A stretch of DNA of 64,000 nucleotides from a virus: the IMG/VR virus record IMGVR_UViG_3300047319_001872, positions 1 through 64,000 of that record. The stretch is one strand, 5' to 3'. The position numbers and the translations under genes are program-made. The notes below the pieces were generated by a model. The model had not been told where the DNA came from and searched no databases. It saw only the letters and a program-made list of their open reading frames with translations. Of this stretch, positions 44,542 to 51,275 are shown piece by piece; the stretch's first letter is position 1; the number at the start of each line of letters is the position of its first letter.

Positions 44542-45255
44542 TTAGTGCCCGTTCCGTTCCGGATTGGGATTGAACACGTCGCTGTAGTCGGGTTTATCCG
44601 GACGACGCCCTTCCTTCATCATCGTACGAATGCTCTCCATGCCGCGGGTAAACCAGGGAGCAATCTGAGGACGAATCGGAAAACCGGGGTCGTTGGCGTT
44701 GGCTTCCTTACCACGAAAGATGTAGTAGTGATCGAACGGCAACTCGGACGCCACAAACAGCGCTTTGAGGTGGTCATTCTGTTCGATCTTGAAGTAGTTC
44801 GCCTCCATAATGATCTGGTGAAAATTGGCGATCCAGCGCACCCCCAAGTTACGCGTCTCGCGCTTGGCGGTCATGCCGGAGACGTAACGCCAGCGATCAT
44901 CGCGCGTCGTATCACGCACATAGCCCCAGAATCCCTCGACTGAGCGAAAGCGCCCGAACTGCGGGTGCTCGAACTTTGACGCGAACTGATGCACCAGCAT
45001 CCGTCCTAGTTCAGTCTGGGCAAACGCATCGATGTTAATGTGCGTCTTACCGTCTTCCAGAACGAGCGGATGCACCGGCACCTGCACTTCCTCGGTTACT
45101 GCTTGCATGACATTCTCCGCGGGTTTGGCTCCCGTCCTTGTATTGTCTTGTGCGTTTGCCCCAGTGTCTGACTGCTCCTGGGACGCCTCTCTGCGGCGTT
45201 CATCACTAATGTTCGGGAAACGCACTCTTCCCTTGCGTTCACGATCACTGAACAT
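44542..45255 (-). CDS. Possible NADAR-like protein, 237 aa
   Basis: Starts MFSDRERKGRVRFPNISDER at 45255 behind GAGGATAGAAGGA; the TTG at 45276 is an alternative. The first 60 residues are charged and probably disordered. From residue 85 there is FASKFEHPQFGRFRSVEGFW, then IMEANYFKIEQNDHLKALFV. The S-V-E-G-F-W motif and the K-x-x-Q-N-x-x-L helix resemble the NADAR domain, whose Glu acts on ADP-ribosyl compounds and has been linked to phage counter-defence. The usual C-terminal WG element is not seen, so this is tentative. Confidence 0.6.
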   Translation of the reverse strand: MFSDRERKGRVRFPNISDERRREASQEQSDTGANAQDNTRTGAKPAENVMQAVTEEVQVPVHPLVLEDGKTHINIDAFAQTELGRMLVHQFASKFEHPQFGRFRSVEGFWGYVRDTTRDDRWRYVSGMTAKRETRNLGVRWIANFHQIIMEANYFKIEQNDHLKALFVASELPFDHYYIFRGKEANANDPGFPIRPQIAPWFTRGMESIRTMMKEGRRPDKPDYSDVFNPNPERNGH

Positions 45256-45318
45256 TCCTTCTATCCTCGCGCTCAATTAGTTCAACCCGAGCTGACCGCA
45301 CTCGGGAACGAAGATGGC

Positions 45319-45744
45319 TCATTCGTCTCCCTTAGGTGTGTTGTCAGTCAAAGTCTGAGTAGGCACCGTGCGGTCGCCCAGATTCACATCTGTGCTAAAC
45401 GCAATTTCACGCCCGTGTTTATCGCGCGCGATGATGCACACCTCGAAGTGAACAAACTGCATGAACATCATGGCCTTGCAGAACACCTTCCACGTCATCT
45501 GCGGCCGGGCGAATTCCTTCGTCAAATTCCCCCGCATGCTGGTCTGATCTTTACGCGTATTGGGCACGCCATTACGCGGATCGTTCAGGAACGCATGCAT
45601 TAGGATGTTCCACCGGTTCTCATTGACGTTCATGGTCAGCAAGAGCTTCCGGAAGAGGCGAGAGAGCACCCCGTTCGGACCGTATGTGCCGCCTACGTCC
45701 TTGTCGGTTTTGGCGAGGATGTTCGCCATCTGATTCTTTGCCAT
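45319..45744 (-). CDS. Conserved phage protein, 141 aa
   Basis: Starts MAKNQMANILAKTDKDVGGT at 45744 with a GAGGTAC box. The middle has an ordered, charged helical segment (MNVNENRWNILMHAFLNDPR), then a strand-rich half (FVHFEVCIIARDKHGREIAF). It looks like a compact alpha/beta domain, but I do not recognise the family. It shares the leftward operon with the genes at 44542 and 45795. Confidence 0.65.
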   Translation of the reverse strand: MAKNQMANILAKTDKDVGGTYGPNGVLSRLFRKLLLTMNVNENRWNILMHAFLNDPRNGVPNTRKDQTSMRGNLTKEFARPQMTWKVFCKAMMFMQFVHFEVCIIARDKHGREIAFSTDVNLGDRTVPTQTLTDNTPKGDE

Positions 45745-45794
45745 TTGTACCTCGCGTTTCAATTGTAAATCGCTATTAAGTCCTGCGCCTTGTT

Positions 45795-46355
45795 TTACTT
45801 CTTGCCCTGCTCGAGCCCCACCTCCACCAACGCGGTGCTCAGTTCCCGCAACTGCACAAAGAGTCGTGACAGCATACGAAAGTTGTGCTCGTGGATGCCA
45901 TGCGTGGCGGTGTCTGATTCGTGCATCAGCTCACACAGCCGCAGGCCCGCTACCTTAAACTTGTGCACGCTTTGTGCCACATCCAAGTAGTAGCCTCCAC
46001 TCGCGATAAAGAGCCGGTCAAACTGCACCAGCACTTCATCGGGTTTCATCCAGCCAGGCGGTATTGGCGTTTCCTTCAATACCATCGCCGAGGTATCTAG
46101 GAGGCGTTTAGTGAACGCCTCCAGATTGGCGATGTCTTCACCTAGCTTCACCTGCTTGGCATAGTACGGCTGATAGCCAATGTACTTGTCCGGCTCCAGC
46201 AGGGTCAAAATTTCTTCGCAGCTCTTGCGATGCGGCTTCTTCTCCGGAATCTCCTTGAGCCGTATTTTCAGTGCTTCGTATTGCGCGCGCGTATTATGGT
46301 CACGCAGCCCCTGGCTGACCCGCATCACCCAGTTCTTCCAGCGATCAACGAACAT
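45795..46355 (-). CDS. Hypothetical helical protein, 186 aa
   Basis: Starts MFVDRWKNWVMRVSQGLRDH with an AAAGAGGG box. It is entirely helical by eye, with basic and Lys/Glu-rich segments (RLKEIPEKKPHRKSCEEILT). It is the first gene leftward of the early-type promoter at 46468 and is probably an early gene. Function unknown. Confidence 0.65.
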   Translation of the reverse strand: MFVDRWKNWVMRVSQGLRDHNTRAQYEALKIRLKEIPEKKPHRKSCEEILTLLEPDKYIGYQPYYAKQVKLGEDIANLEAFTKRLLDTSAMVLKETPIPPGWMKPDEVLVQFDRLFIASGGYYLDVAQSVHKFKVAGLRLCELMHESDTATHGIHEHNFRMLSRLFVQLRELSTALVEVGLEQGKK

Positions 46356-46467
46356 AACGCCCTCTTTGTAAATTCGCCTATTTACGGTGCCTTTTGACCG
46401 ATACTATGACTCCAGCCCCCGATCGAGCATAGGGGCATTGGATAAGGACACCTTGTTACTTATCTCT

Positions 46468-46492
46468 AGTTAGTAATATATCGCTGAAACCG
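46468..46492 (-). promoter_or_regulatory. phiKZ-early-like promoter, leftward (site C)
   Basis: Reverse-strand GTTTCAGCGATATATTACTA contains the exact phiKZ early core TATATTAC. It lies 113 bases before the leftward start at 46355, in the divergent gap before the rightward gene at 46508. Confidence 0.6.
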
Positions 46493-46507
46493 TTTAGGAA
46501 TACGACC

Positions 46508-46954
46508 ATGTCTGCAGATCAAGTCACAGAAGTAGTCGGTCCCGTCGACGCAGACGAGGCCGTACTCGACTATACCCAAGGAATGCGTAAGCAGATCGTC
46601 GGCGTACTCGCTAAGGATCTGCAGAACCTTGCCGACCCCAAGATCGTGGGCACCATCGCCCAAGTGCTCGACGGCATGGACCGCCAGGCGCTCGGTAAGA
46701 TGAAGCTGCGCGTGGAAGAAGCGCAGGTCATGAACCAGGAAGGCATGGCCGCCAACATTGCTGAGATCCTGCGCCAGATGGGCAGCGGCGGGCATAACTT
46801 CCAAGCCGCTGAACCTGTTCCAAGGGAGGTTCCGAAGCTCGGAAGCGATGTACCCGACCCCGTCCTGGTGGAAGGGGAAGTTGCCACTACGCCGGTTCAG
46901 CAAGACTTCGATTCGTTCCACGCTCAGTTTGCGCCCGTTGAAGGCGCAGACTAA
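46508..46954 (+). CDS. Candidate small terminase-like protein, 148 aa
   Basis: Starts MSADQVTEVVGPVDADEAVL with an AGGAA box. Residues about 20-90 are helical with KIVGTIAQVLDGMDRQALGK and then MKLRVEEAQVMNQEGMAANI, a pattern I associate with small phage packaging or maturation proteins that carry DGMDR-x-AL. The C-terminal 55 residues are Pro/Val/Glu rich and probably disordered. No helix-turn-helix motif was proven. It is a solitary rightward gene with its own strong terminator. The terminase idea is tentative. Confidence 0.6.
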   Translation: MSADQVTEVVGPVDADEAVLDYTQGMRKQIVGVLAKDLQNLADPKIVGTIAQVLDGMDRQALGKMKLRVEEAQVMNQEGMAANIAEILRQMGSGGHNFQAAEPVPREVPKLGSDVPDPVLVEGEVATTPVQQDFDSFHAQFAPVEGAD

Positions 46955-46984
46955 CGGAAACCCGCTCCAAACCGTGACTGTGCT

Positions 46985-47030
46985 CCGCACCCACCTCGAC
47001 CGCTCCAGAAGTGGGGTCGAGGGGTGCGGG
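46985..47030 (+). terminator. Long GC-rich terminator between convergent genes
   Basis: Two-part stem CCGCACCC-A-CCTCGACC/GGTCGAGG-GGTGCGG with about a 12-base loop, followed by GGCGTTTATGCCGG. It separates the rightward 148-aa gene from the leftward operon ending at 47035. Confidence 0.8.
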
Positions 47031-47034
47031 GCGT

Positions 47035-47763
47035 TTATGCCGGTTCGGAAGGTCGAATTATGCTGAAGTATTCGACATCGATCAAGTTCAGGCCGACGAG
47101 CGACCTTCCCAGGATCTCTACAGCTTGCAGTGGATGGGCTGCGCGCTTAATGACTTGCTGCAACTCTTTGTCGCTTGGCTTATCCGCGAAGAATATCGCT
47201 GGCGCGAATATTGAGACATCTTGGATAGGCGTTGCTTGCTTCGATGTGGGTCCAAAATGCAGACTCATCCAAGGATCGTACTCGTACATCAACAGGCTCG
47301 AATACGACTGCTGTTTAACGTACAGAGGAGAAAGCTCTTGTGGGCGCATATGTACGAGCTCAACCGGTGCGAGCCCTGAAATCCAGGTCGCAATGACCTT
47401 GCCCAACTCAGCTTCTTCTTCGACGCTCAGCACGTAAGGGAACGTATTAATGACGACTTTTGCACTCTCGTGATACGGGCGTACAGTCGCCTGTTCCTTC
47501 AGATAACGCACTAGCGAATTCAGGAGGAACACCGCTTTAGTCGCACGTGAGAACTTTAACGTCTCTACGTCGCGCTTAGAGTACAGGTCACGGTAGACCT
47601 GCATATCCACGCCTGCGAACACGTCGCAGTCGCGTTTATGATAACTCTCGGACAACAATACAGCTTCGGCTACATGGTTGCCCATGCGTGCCAGGGTCCC
47701 GAGCCGTGTATCGAGCAGAGCATCGAGCTCCGCGTATACGACGGCAACCGCTGATTGATCCAT
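47035..47763 (-). CDS. Hypothetical protein, 242 aa
   Basis: Starts MDQSAVAVVYAELDALLDTR with an AGGA box. Helical N-terminal 110 residues; residues 140-215 look alpha/beta. It ends the leftward run 47035-52705, in which most genes overlap or nearly touch. Preceded by a GC inverted repeat at 47769-47795 (GCCAGG/CCTGGC). No recognised family. Confidence 0.65.
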   Translation of the reverse strand: MDQSAVAVVYAELDALLDTRLGTLARMGNHVAEAVLLSESYHKRDCDVFAGVDMQVYRDLYSKRDVETLKFSRATKAVFLLNSLVRYLKEQATVRPYHESAKVVINTFPYVLSVEEEAELGKVIATWISGLAPVELVHMRPQELSPLYVKQQSYSSLLMYEYDPWMSLHFGPTSKQATPIQDVSIFAPAIFFADKPSDKELQQVIKRAAHPLQAVEILGRSLVGLNLIDVEYFSIIRPSEPA

Positions 47764-47830
47764 TCATTCCTGCCAGGCTTATTGTTGTTGACCTGGCGCC
47801 CCGTTAAATATCTGACATCGCCATCGGCCC

Positions 47831-48373
47831 TCAGGCCTCCGGCATTTGGCCGTTGGTCGGTTTGACGAATAGCTTGATCAGCATCGCCACGACGACCCAC
47901 TTATTGGCTCTGAGGTATTTTTTTACAGTCTCAGTCGGTGATAGACGAGCGCTAAGGTCTTTCGACATTAGCACGTAACCTTTATCGTCACCTTCTTCAT
48001 CGGCTGCGCATCCCCAGCTCAATGTATCTATCAGGCCAGTAAATTTTACTTTTCCCTCACCCCAGCGGGCAAAAAAGGTGAACGTCAGCAGCATGATAAA
48101 ATCACGCGTGAACTCGTCGACCATGAAGAGATCATCCACGTGGCTCGGCCCTTCAGGCGAGACCCAGACCCAGGGTTTTTCTTGCACCACGATGTTGTTG
48201 ATAAACATCAGGAGCTTTTCCCTGAGCGCCTCGTCCCGGTATTGCTCCAGCACGGTTTTAATCGCTGCCTCGAAAGCCCCGGCGACGACTTCCATGTCAT
48301 CATTGGTGAATACGTTCGGGTCCGCGACGTCTTTCGGATTGCGCCACGCGCTCTCTGCTTTAAAACCACTCAC
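47831..48373 (-). CDS. Hypothetical protein, 180 aa
   Basis: GTG start at 48373, overlapping the stop of the GIY-YIG gene (GTGA), so translation is probably coupled. Contains MVDEFTRDFIMLLTFTFFAR (residues about 84-103), a hydrophobic helix, and a C-terminal hydrophobic stretch (KKYLRANKWVVVAMLIKLFV), but neither is a clear membrane span. No family recognised. Confidence 0.6.
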   Translation of the reverse strand: MSGFKAESAWRNPKDVADPNVFTNDDMEVVAGAFEAAIKTVLEQYRDEALREKLLMFINNIVVQEKPWVWVSPEGPSHVDDLFMVDEFTRDFIMLLTFTFFARWGEGKVKFTGLIDTLSWGCAADEEGDDKGYVLMSKDLSARLSPTETVKKYLRANKWVVVAMLIKLFVKPTNGQMPEA

Positions 48374-48759
48374 TCCAGCACCCCGTTATTCAGTAAAGTA
48401 GTGCAGTCTTTATAGGCTGCTAGAAATTGCTCGAGAAGGGATCGCGCTTGCTCACGACTTGACGTAAAAATCGCGAAGAATAGGACCTTGCCTTCCGGAT
48501 CGTCGTTGAAAGCTTGTTGTACAGCCGGGTTTTCATGACGGTTACAGCGAAGTTTATACAGGTGATCGGCTTTCGCGTGCTCTAGGTCACCTGCTTCGCC
48601 AAAGTACACGGATTCATGCTCCGGAAAGTACAAGGCATAGAGGCCCACAGCTTTACGAAGCTCGGGAAATAAGGGCCCGACTGGCTGCGGCTCCCGAGAG
48701 AGTGCCGAGGCCAGTTCGAGCGTGATCCACTTGTCGACGAAATATGCGTCGATATTCAT
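48370..48759 (-). CDS. Stand-alone GIY-YIG nuclease-like protein, 129 aa
   Basis: The GIY-YIG fold is visible: VGLYALYFPEHESVYFGEAG (the GLY and VYFG elements) followed by HLYKLRCNRHENPAVQQAFN, with the expected arginine and the N-x-H-x-N-x-x-L/V-Q helix. It lacks any added DNA-binding domain, so it may be a degraded or trimmed homing nuclease. A second copy of this domain is at 56315-55900. Starts at 48759, four bases inside the stop of the 32-aa peptide gene (ATGA), so it is translationally coupled to it. Confidence 0.65.
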   Translation of the reverse strand: MNIDAYFVDKWITLELASALSREPQPVGPLFPELRKAVGLYALYFPEHESVYFGEAGDLEHAKADHLYKLRCNRHENPAVQQAFNDDPEGKVLFFAIFTSSREQARSLLEQFLAAYKDCTTLLNNGVLE

Positions 48760-48854
48760 TGTTGTTTCGGTGTGACGATGACGCCCCAGCCCGAGTCCTG
48801 CGCTCGTTTCCAAGCGCGGATTTGAGCCATCAGGCGTTTATGCACTTCAGACAT
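48756..48854 (-). CDS. Short basic peptide, 32 aa
   Basis: A 33-codon frame begins MSEVHKRLMAQIRAWKRAQD, with a CTGGAG box 9 bases before the ATG. Its stop overlaps the ATG of the GIY-YIG gene (ATGA), and its start overlaps the stop of the 82-aa gene. The double coupling and the ribosome site argue it is real. Amphipathic basic helix, then a short beta tail (SGWGVIVTPKQQ). Function unknown. Confidence 0.6.
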   Translation of the reverse strand: MSEVHKRLMAQIRAWKRAQDSGWGVIVTPKQQ

Positions 48855-49095
48855 GATTGCTCCAGACGTGGTGGTCACTCAAGATAATAGCCGCCATCCC
48901 GATCAGACCAATCAGCGCAAGAATCACGCAAATCCAGCCATCTATCGTCGTGAAGCGGGACTCCTCGTCCCAGGGATAGTTCAGATCCGGACGGTTGATA
49001 AAGCCTAGACTCTCATTGGCTCGGCCTTCACGAATCAAGCGCTCACGGCGTTGCTTGGCGAGTAGGTCGTAGCCGATGTCAGTAAAGAGTCCCAC
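48847..49095 (-). CDS. Small membrane protein, 82 aa
   Basis: GTG start at 49095 with a TAGGAG box. The first 50 residues are charged (LLAKQRRERLIREGRANESL). Residues about 53-73 (IDGWICVILALIGLIGMAAI) form a membrane span close to the C-terminus, so the bulk probably faces the cytoplasm as a tail-anchored protein. It overlaps the following 32-aa gene by 8 bases. No family recognised. Confidence 0.65.
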   Translation of the reverse strand: MGLFTDIGYDLLAKQRRERLIREGRANESLGFINRPDLNYPWDEESRFTTIDGWICVILALIGLIGMAAIILSDHHVWSNHV

Positions 49096-49104
49096 GATGT
49101 GCTC

Positions 49105-49221
49105 CTAAGACCAGGCCTTTAAGAGCCCGATCAGAATGACTTCAAGGATCAGACAGGCGAGAAACAGATCGTCCCGGTCGCAGGAATCCTCATACCACGG
49201 AGAGTTCGGATCTTCTTCCAT
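49105..49221 (-). CDS. Very small membrane protein, 38 aa
   Basis: A 39-codon frame: MEEDPNSPWYEDSCDRDDLF then a hydrophobic helix LACLILEVILIGLLKAWS. It has an acidic N-terminus and one span. Its stop TAG is part of the TAGGAG ribosome site of the next gene (start 49095), a tight arrangement typical of coupled genes. The ribosome site before the ATG at 49221 is weak (TGGA). Function unknown, possibly a partner of the 82-aa membrane protein. Confidence 0.5.
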   Translation of the reverse strand: MEEDPNSPWYEDSCDRDDLFLACLILEVILIGLLKAWS

Positions 49222-49278
49222 TAGGCTGTGGTCCAGTTGGGAAACTTGTCGCTCGTGAGCCGATGGGCAACACCTTGC

Positions 49279-49980
49279 TTAATTAAGCCCAGTGTTACTG
49301 AGATGCATGCAGGTCAGAATGATGGACAGCGTCTGCGTCGACTTCACCTGGGTGCCCAGCTTCTCGATCGACTTGAGCGACACGCCGCCAGTTTTGCTGA
49401 TAGCGGAATTGAGCGCATCAAAGCCTTTCTCATCCCCGCCTCGATACTTAAGCATCTCGGTGAGGTTAGCGTCCAGGTTAAGGGCGGCCATGATCTGGGT
49501 CTCCGGATAGGAGATCTTCGATCCCTTGGACTTCCCGGTCGGCTGGCCTGTGAAATCGTCCACGGACTTAGAGTCTTCAGGAATCGAGATCTTCTTGACC
49601 AGCAACTGCGCTTGACGGCGCAGGGGGAGATCAACCACCAGGTACGGAATCGGTGACAGATACGGTGGAATATCGTTGCCATTGTCGATCCAGATCCTTT
49701 CAAAGAAGTTGTGACCGAGTTCATCAGCCAGCTTCAGGTTCCGTTCGATGTCAAGACGCACGAGCTTCTTGTCACCACCCGTGGGGTGCTCGGCCAAATT
49801 CGGCGCGATCACCGCGAGTCGAATCTCCTGCCGCTCGAGCTTTTCCATCCATACGGCAAACGCCGCGTCGTCCATGCTGGCAAAGAGGTTGCGGTAAATG
49901 TCGGTGTTACCCGACTCGGGGATCAACTTCTCGATCCATTCGTAGATAACCGCTTCAGCAGCTGCTCGGTTTCCTGCCAT
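49279..49980 (-). CDS. Phage RNA polymerase beta subunit, C-terminal piece (region I), 233 aa
   Basis: Not annotated by obvious size, but its second half matches the end of bacterial beta. TGQPTGKSKGSKISYPETQI followed by MAALNLDANLTEMLK parallels E. coli [20 protein letters not shown] and [20 protein letters not shown], with the same spacing. The preceding PYLSPIPYLVVDLPLRRQAQ parallels the VTVGYMYMLKLNHL strands. The 1512-aa beta protein at 28160 stops just before this region, so the two together reconstitute one beta subunit. phiKZ polymerases are known to split beta at a C-terminal point (gp149 in the virion enzyme). Good AGGAAAAC box; overlaps the next upstream gene by 58 bases. Confidence 0.7.
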   Translation of the reverse strand: MAGNRAAAEAVIYEWIEKLIPESGNTDIYRNLFASMDDAAFAVWMEKLERQEIRLAVIAPNLAEHPTGGDKKLVRLDIERNLKLADELGHNFFERIWIDNGNDIPPYLSPIPYLVVDLPLRRQAQLLVKKISIPEDSKSVDDFTGQPTGKSKGSKISYPETQIMAALNLDANLTEMLKYRGGDEKGFDALNSAISKTGGVSLKSIEKLGTQVKSTQTLSIILTCMHLSNTGLN

Positions 49981-50513
49981 GATGTTTTCCTAATCCGTTC
50001 AAGCCAGTCCTCGTCCGGTTCCACAAGGTTGATCGTCATCGCGAGCTCGTACTTCTTGCCCTGCTCGATCATGTGTTTCGTGCCTCGTGATTCACCGTCC
50101 CAGAACGTGATGAGATGGGTTGCCACTCGTGCCATTTGAGCGTTACGCACATACCCTGCGCTCCGTCCGAGCCCGTCCCAGTCGGCAGGAAACTCTGCCC
50201 ACGGGAAGCCGTTCTCTTTGCACCAGCGGATAATCATATCATCAGCGCCCTTACTGGCCTTGCCGGAGACAAACACAATCCTGGGTAAGTCAACCAAGTC
50301 CTCTTTCATGAGGCGCAACTCCAACCAGTGGACAAAGTCCTCGTAGCGGTTATAGTTGCGACCCCCGGCGACCACAATGATCGCGTCCCAGATCTCGCGA
50401 GTCAAAAGTTCATGGGGGACTACGAACTCTTGACCCTTAACAATCGGCCATTCGGCGAACAGATTTAGGCGCTCGCGTAGTGCGATTGCGGAATGCTGAA
50501 TTTCATCATGCAT
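49923..50513 (-). CDS. SLOG-like nucleotide-binding protein (DUF2493 type), 196 aa
   Basis: Shows the SLOG/DUF2493 pattern: IIVVAGGRNYNRYEDFVHWL (residues about 45-64, the GGR turn), VSGKASKGADDMIIRWCKEN (the G-x-x-x-G-A-D element) and ATHLITFWDGESRGTKHMIE (final strand and S-x-G-T). Proteins of this fold bind or cleave nucleotide derivatives and many act in defence or stress signalling. The start at 50513 lies 49 bases inside the previous gene; the ribosome site is weak. The last 40 residues are a charged tail. Confidence 0.75.
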   Translation of the reverse strand: MHDEIQHSAIALRERLNLFAEWPIVKGQEFVVPHELLTREIWDAIIVVAGGRNYNRYEDFVHWLELRLMKEDLVDLPRIVFVSGKASKGADDMIIRWCKENGFPWAEFPADWDGLGRSAGYVRNAQMARVATHLITFWDGESRGTKHMIEQGKKYELAMTINLVEPDEDWLERIRKTSWQETEQLLKRLSTNGSRS

Positions 50514-50824
50514 GGCAGGACCATCTGTTCGAAGAGGCGCATCCAATCGTCCGCTGTGCCCTGATCGACCAGACAGAAACGAATCTGCGTGGTGTTGGCG
50601 GGGACAGCGCCGACCAGCTGGCGCAGTTGACGGTTGACCAGAAAGCGATGACGCGGGAACTCGATCGTGCTGTAGGCGTCGCTGTGGATGCCTTCGCCGT
50701 AAGTCTGCCAGGCGCTCGGATTCGGGTGGCCGGATTCGGCCAGGCGATTCGTCACGTAGTCGATCAGGTTCGCGTCCAGCTTCGGCGCGGGTGCTTCTTG
50801 GGTTACTTCTGCTACGGTGTTCAT
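50465..50824 (-). CDS. Hypothetical protein, 119 aa
   Basis: Starts MNTVAEVTQEAPAPKLDANL with a TAGGAG box. After a disordered 15 residues comes a helix, then RHRFLVNRQLRQLVGAVPAN and strands ending FEQMVLPCMMKFSIPQSHYA. Alpha/beta, no recognised family. Its end overlaps the SLOG-like gene, so they are probably coupled. Confidence 0.65.
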   Translation of the reverse strand: MNTVAEVTQEAPAPKLDANLIDYVTNRLAESGHPNPSAWQTYGEGIHSDAYSTIEFPRHRFLVNRQLRQLVGAVPANTTQIRFCLVDQGTADDWMRLFEQMVLPCMMKFSIPQSHYASA

Positions 50825-50833
50825 TTGGTGCTC

Positions 50834-51124
50834 CTACGCGCGCGGGTGAATCCCGCGGCTGGTTTCTCTGGGATAGGTCGAGCCATCGGCCCGGCCACGA
50901 TATTCAAAACGACCGTCCTCGAACTCCGACTGGCAGCGCACGCAAATGCGTCCGTCCGCCATGCGGTACGCGTAAGCAGGCTCGCGCGTGTTTTCGAGCA
51001 CGTACTCCGTGGGCAGTCCGGCGACCACGTACATCCCGCCAGACTTGACATGTTCGACGACGTCGTTGATCATGAATTTGCAGGGTGACACGACGGCGAC
51101 TTCTTCTTGTTTATTTGCGCTCAT
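50834..51124 (-). CDS. DUF1653-like small protein, 96 aa
   Basis: Starts MSANKQEEVAVVSPCKFMIN. Residues about 20-72 (NDVVEHVKSGGMYVVAGLPT, then YAYRMADGRICVRCQSEFED) follow the compact beta-barrel pattern of DUF1653-type proteins: an initial G/D-x-V-x-H-x-K-x-G-x-x-Y strand pair and a final strand. The C-terminus is Arg/Gly rich. Biochemical role of the family is unknown to me. A moderate AAGGAA box lies 11 bases upstream; overlaps the next gene by 14 bases. Confidence 0.65.
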   Translation of the reverse strand: MSANKQEEVAVVSPCKFMINDVVEHVKSGGMYVVAGLPTEYVLENTREPAYAYRMADGRICVRCQSEFEDGRFEYRGRADGSTYPRETSRGIHPRA

Positions 51125-51275
51125 GCTTGTTCAATTCCTTAAAGCCGTTGTAGGTTTCGACGAATTCCTTCTGGCAGCAATCGCACCGGCGTTTGATGAG
51201 GACCAGATCGGTCCAGACATCCCACTTGACCCGGTGCTTACAGAGCAGCTGCTTAAACTTCAGCCGCCAGTTCAT
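51111..51275 (-). CDS. Small Cys-rich zinc-ribbon-like protein, 54 aa
   Basis: Starts MNWRLKFKQLLCKHRVKWDV at 51275; a GAAGG box lies upstream. Holds C-x-H (CKH) and CDCCQK, and a later HERK, so a C-x-H...C-x-C-C zinc-binding knuckle is possible. Its ATG overlaps the stop of the ATPase gene (TAATG), so it is coupled to it. The larger frame to 51401 is antisense noise. Confidence 0.6.
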   Translation of the reverse strand: MNWRLKFKQLLCKHRVKWDVWTDLVLIKRRCDCCQKEFVETYNGFKELNKHERK

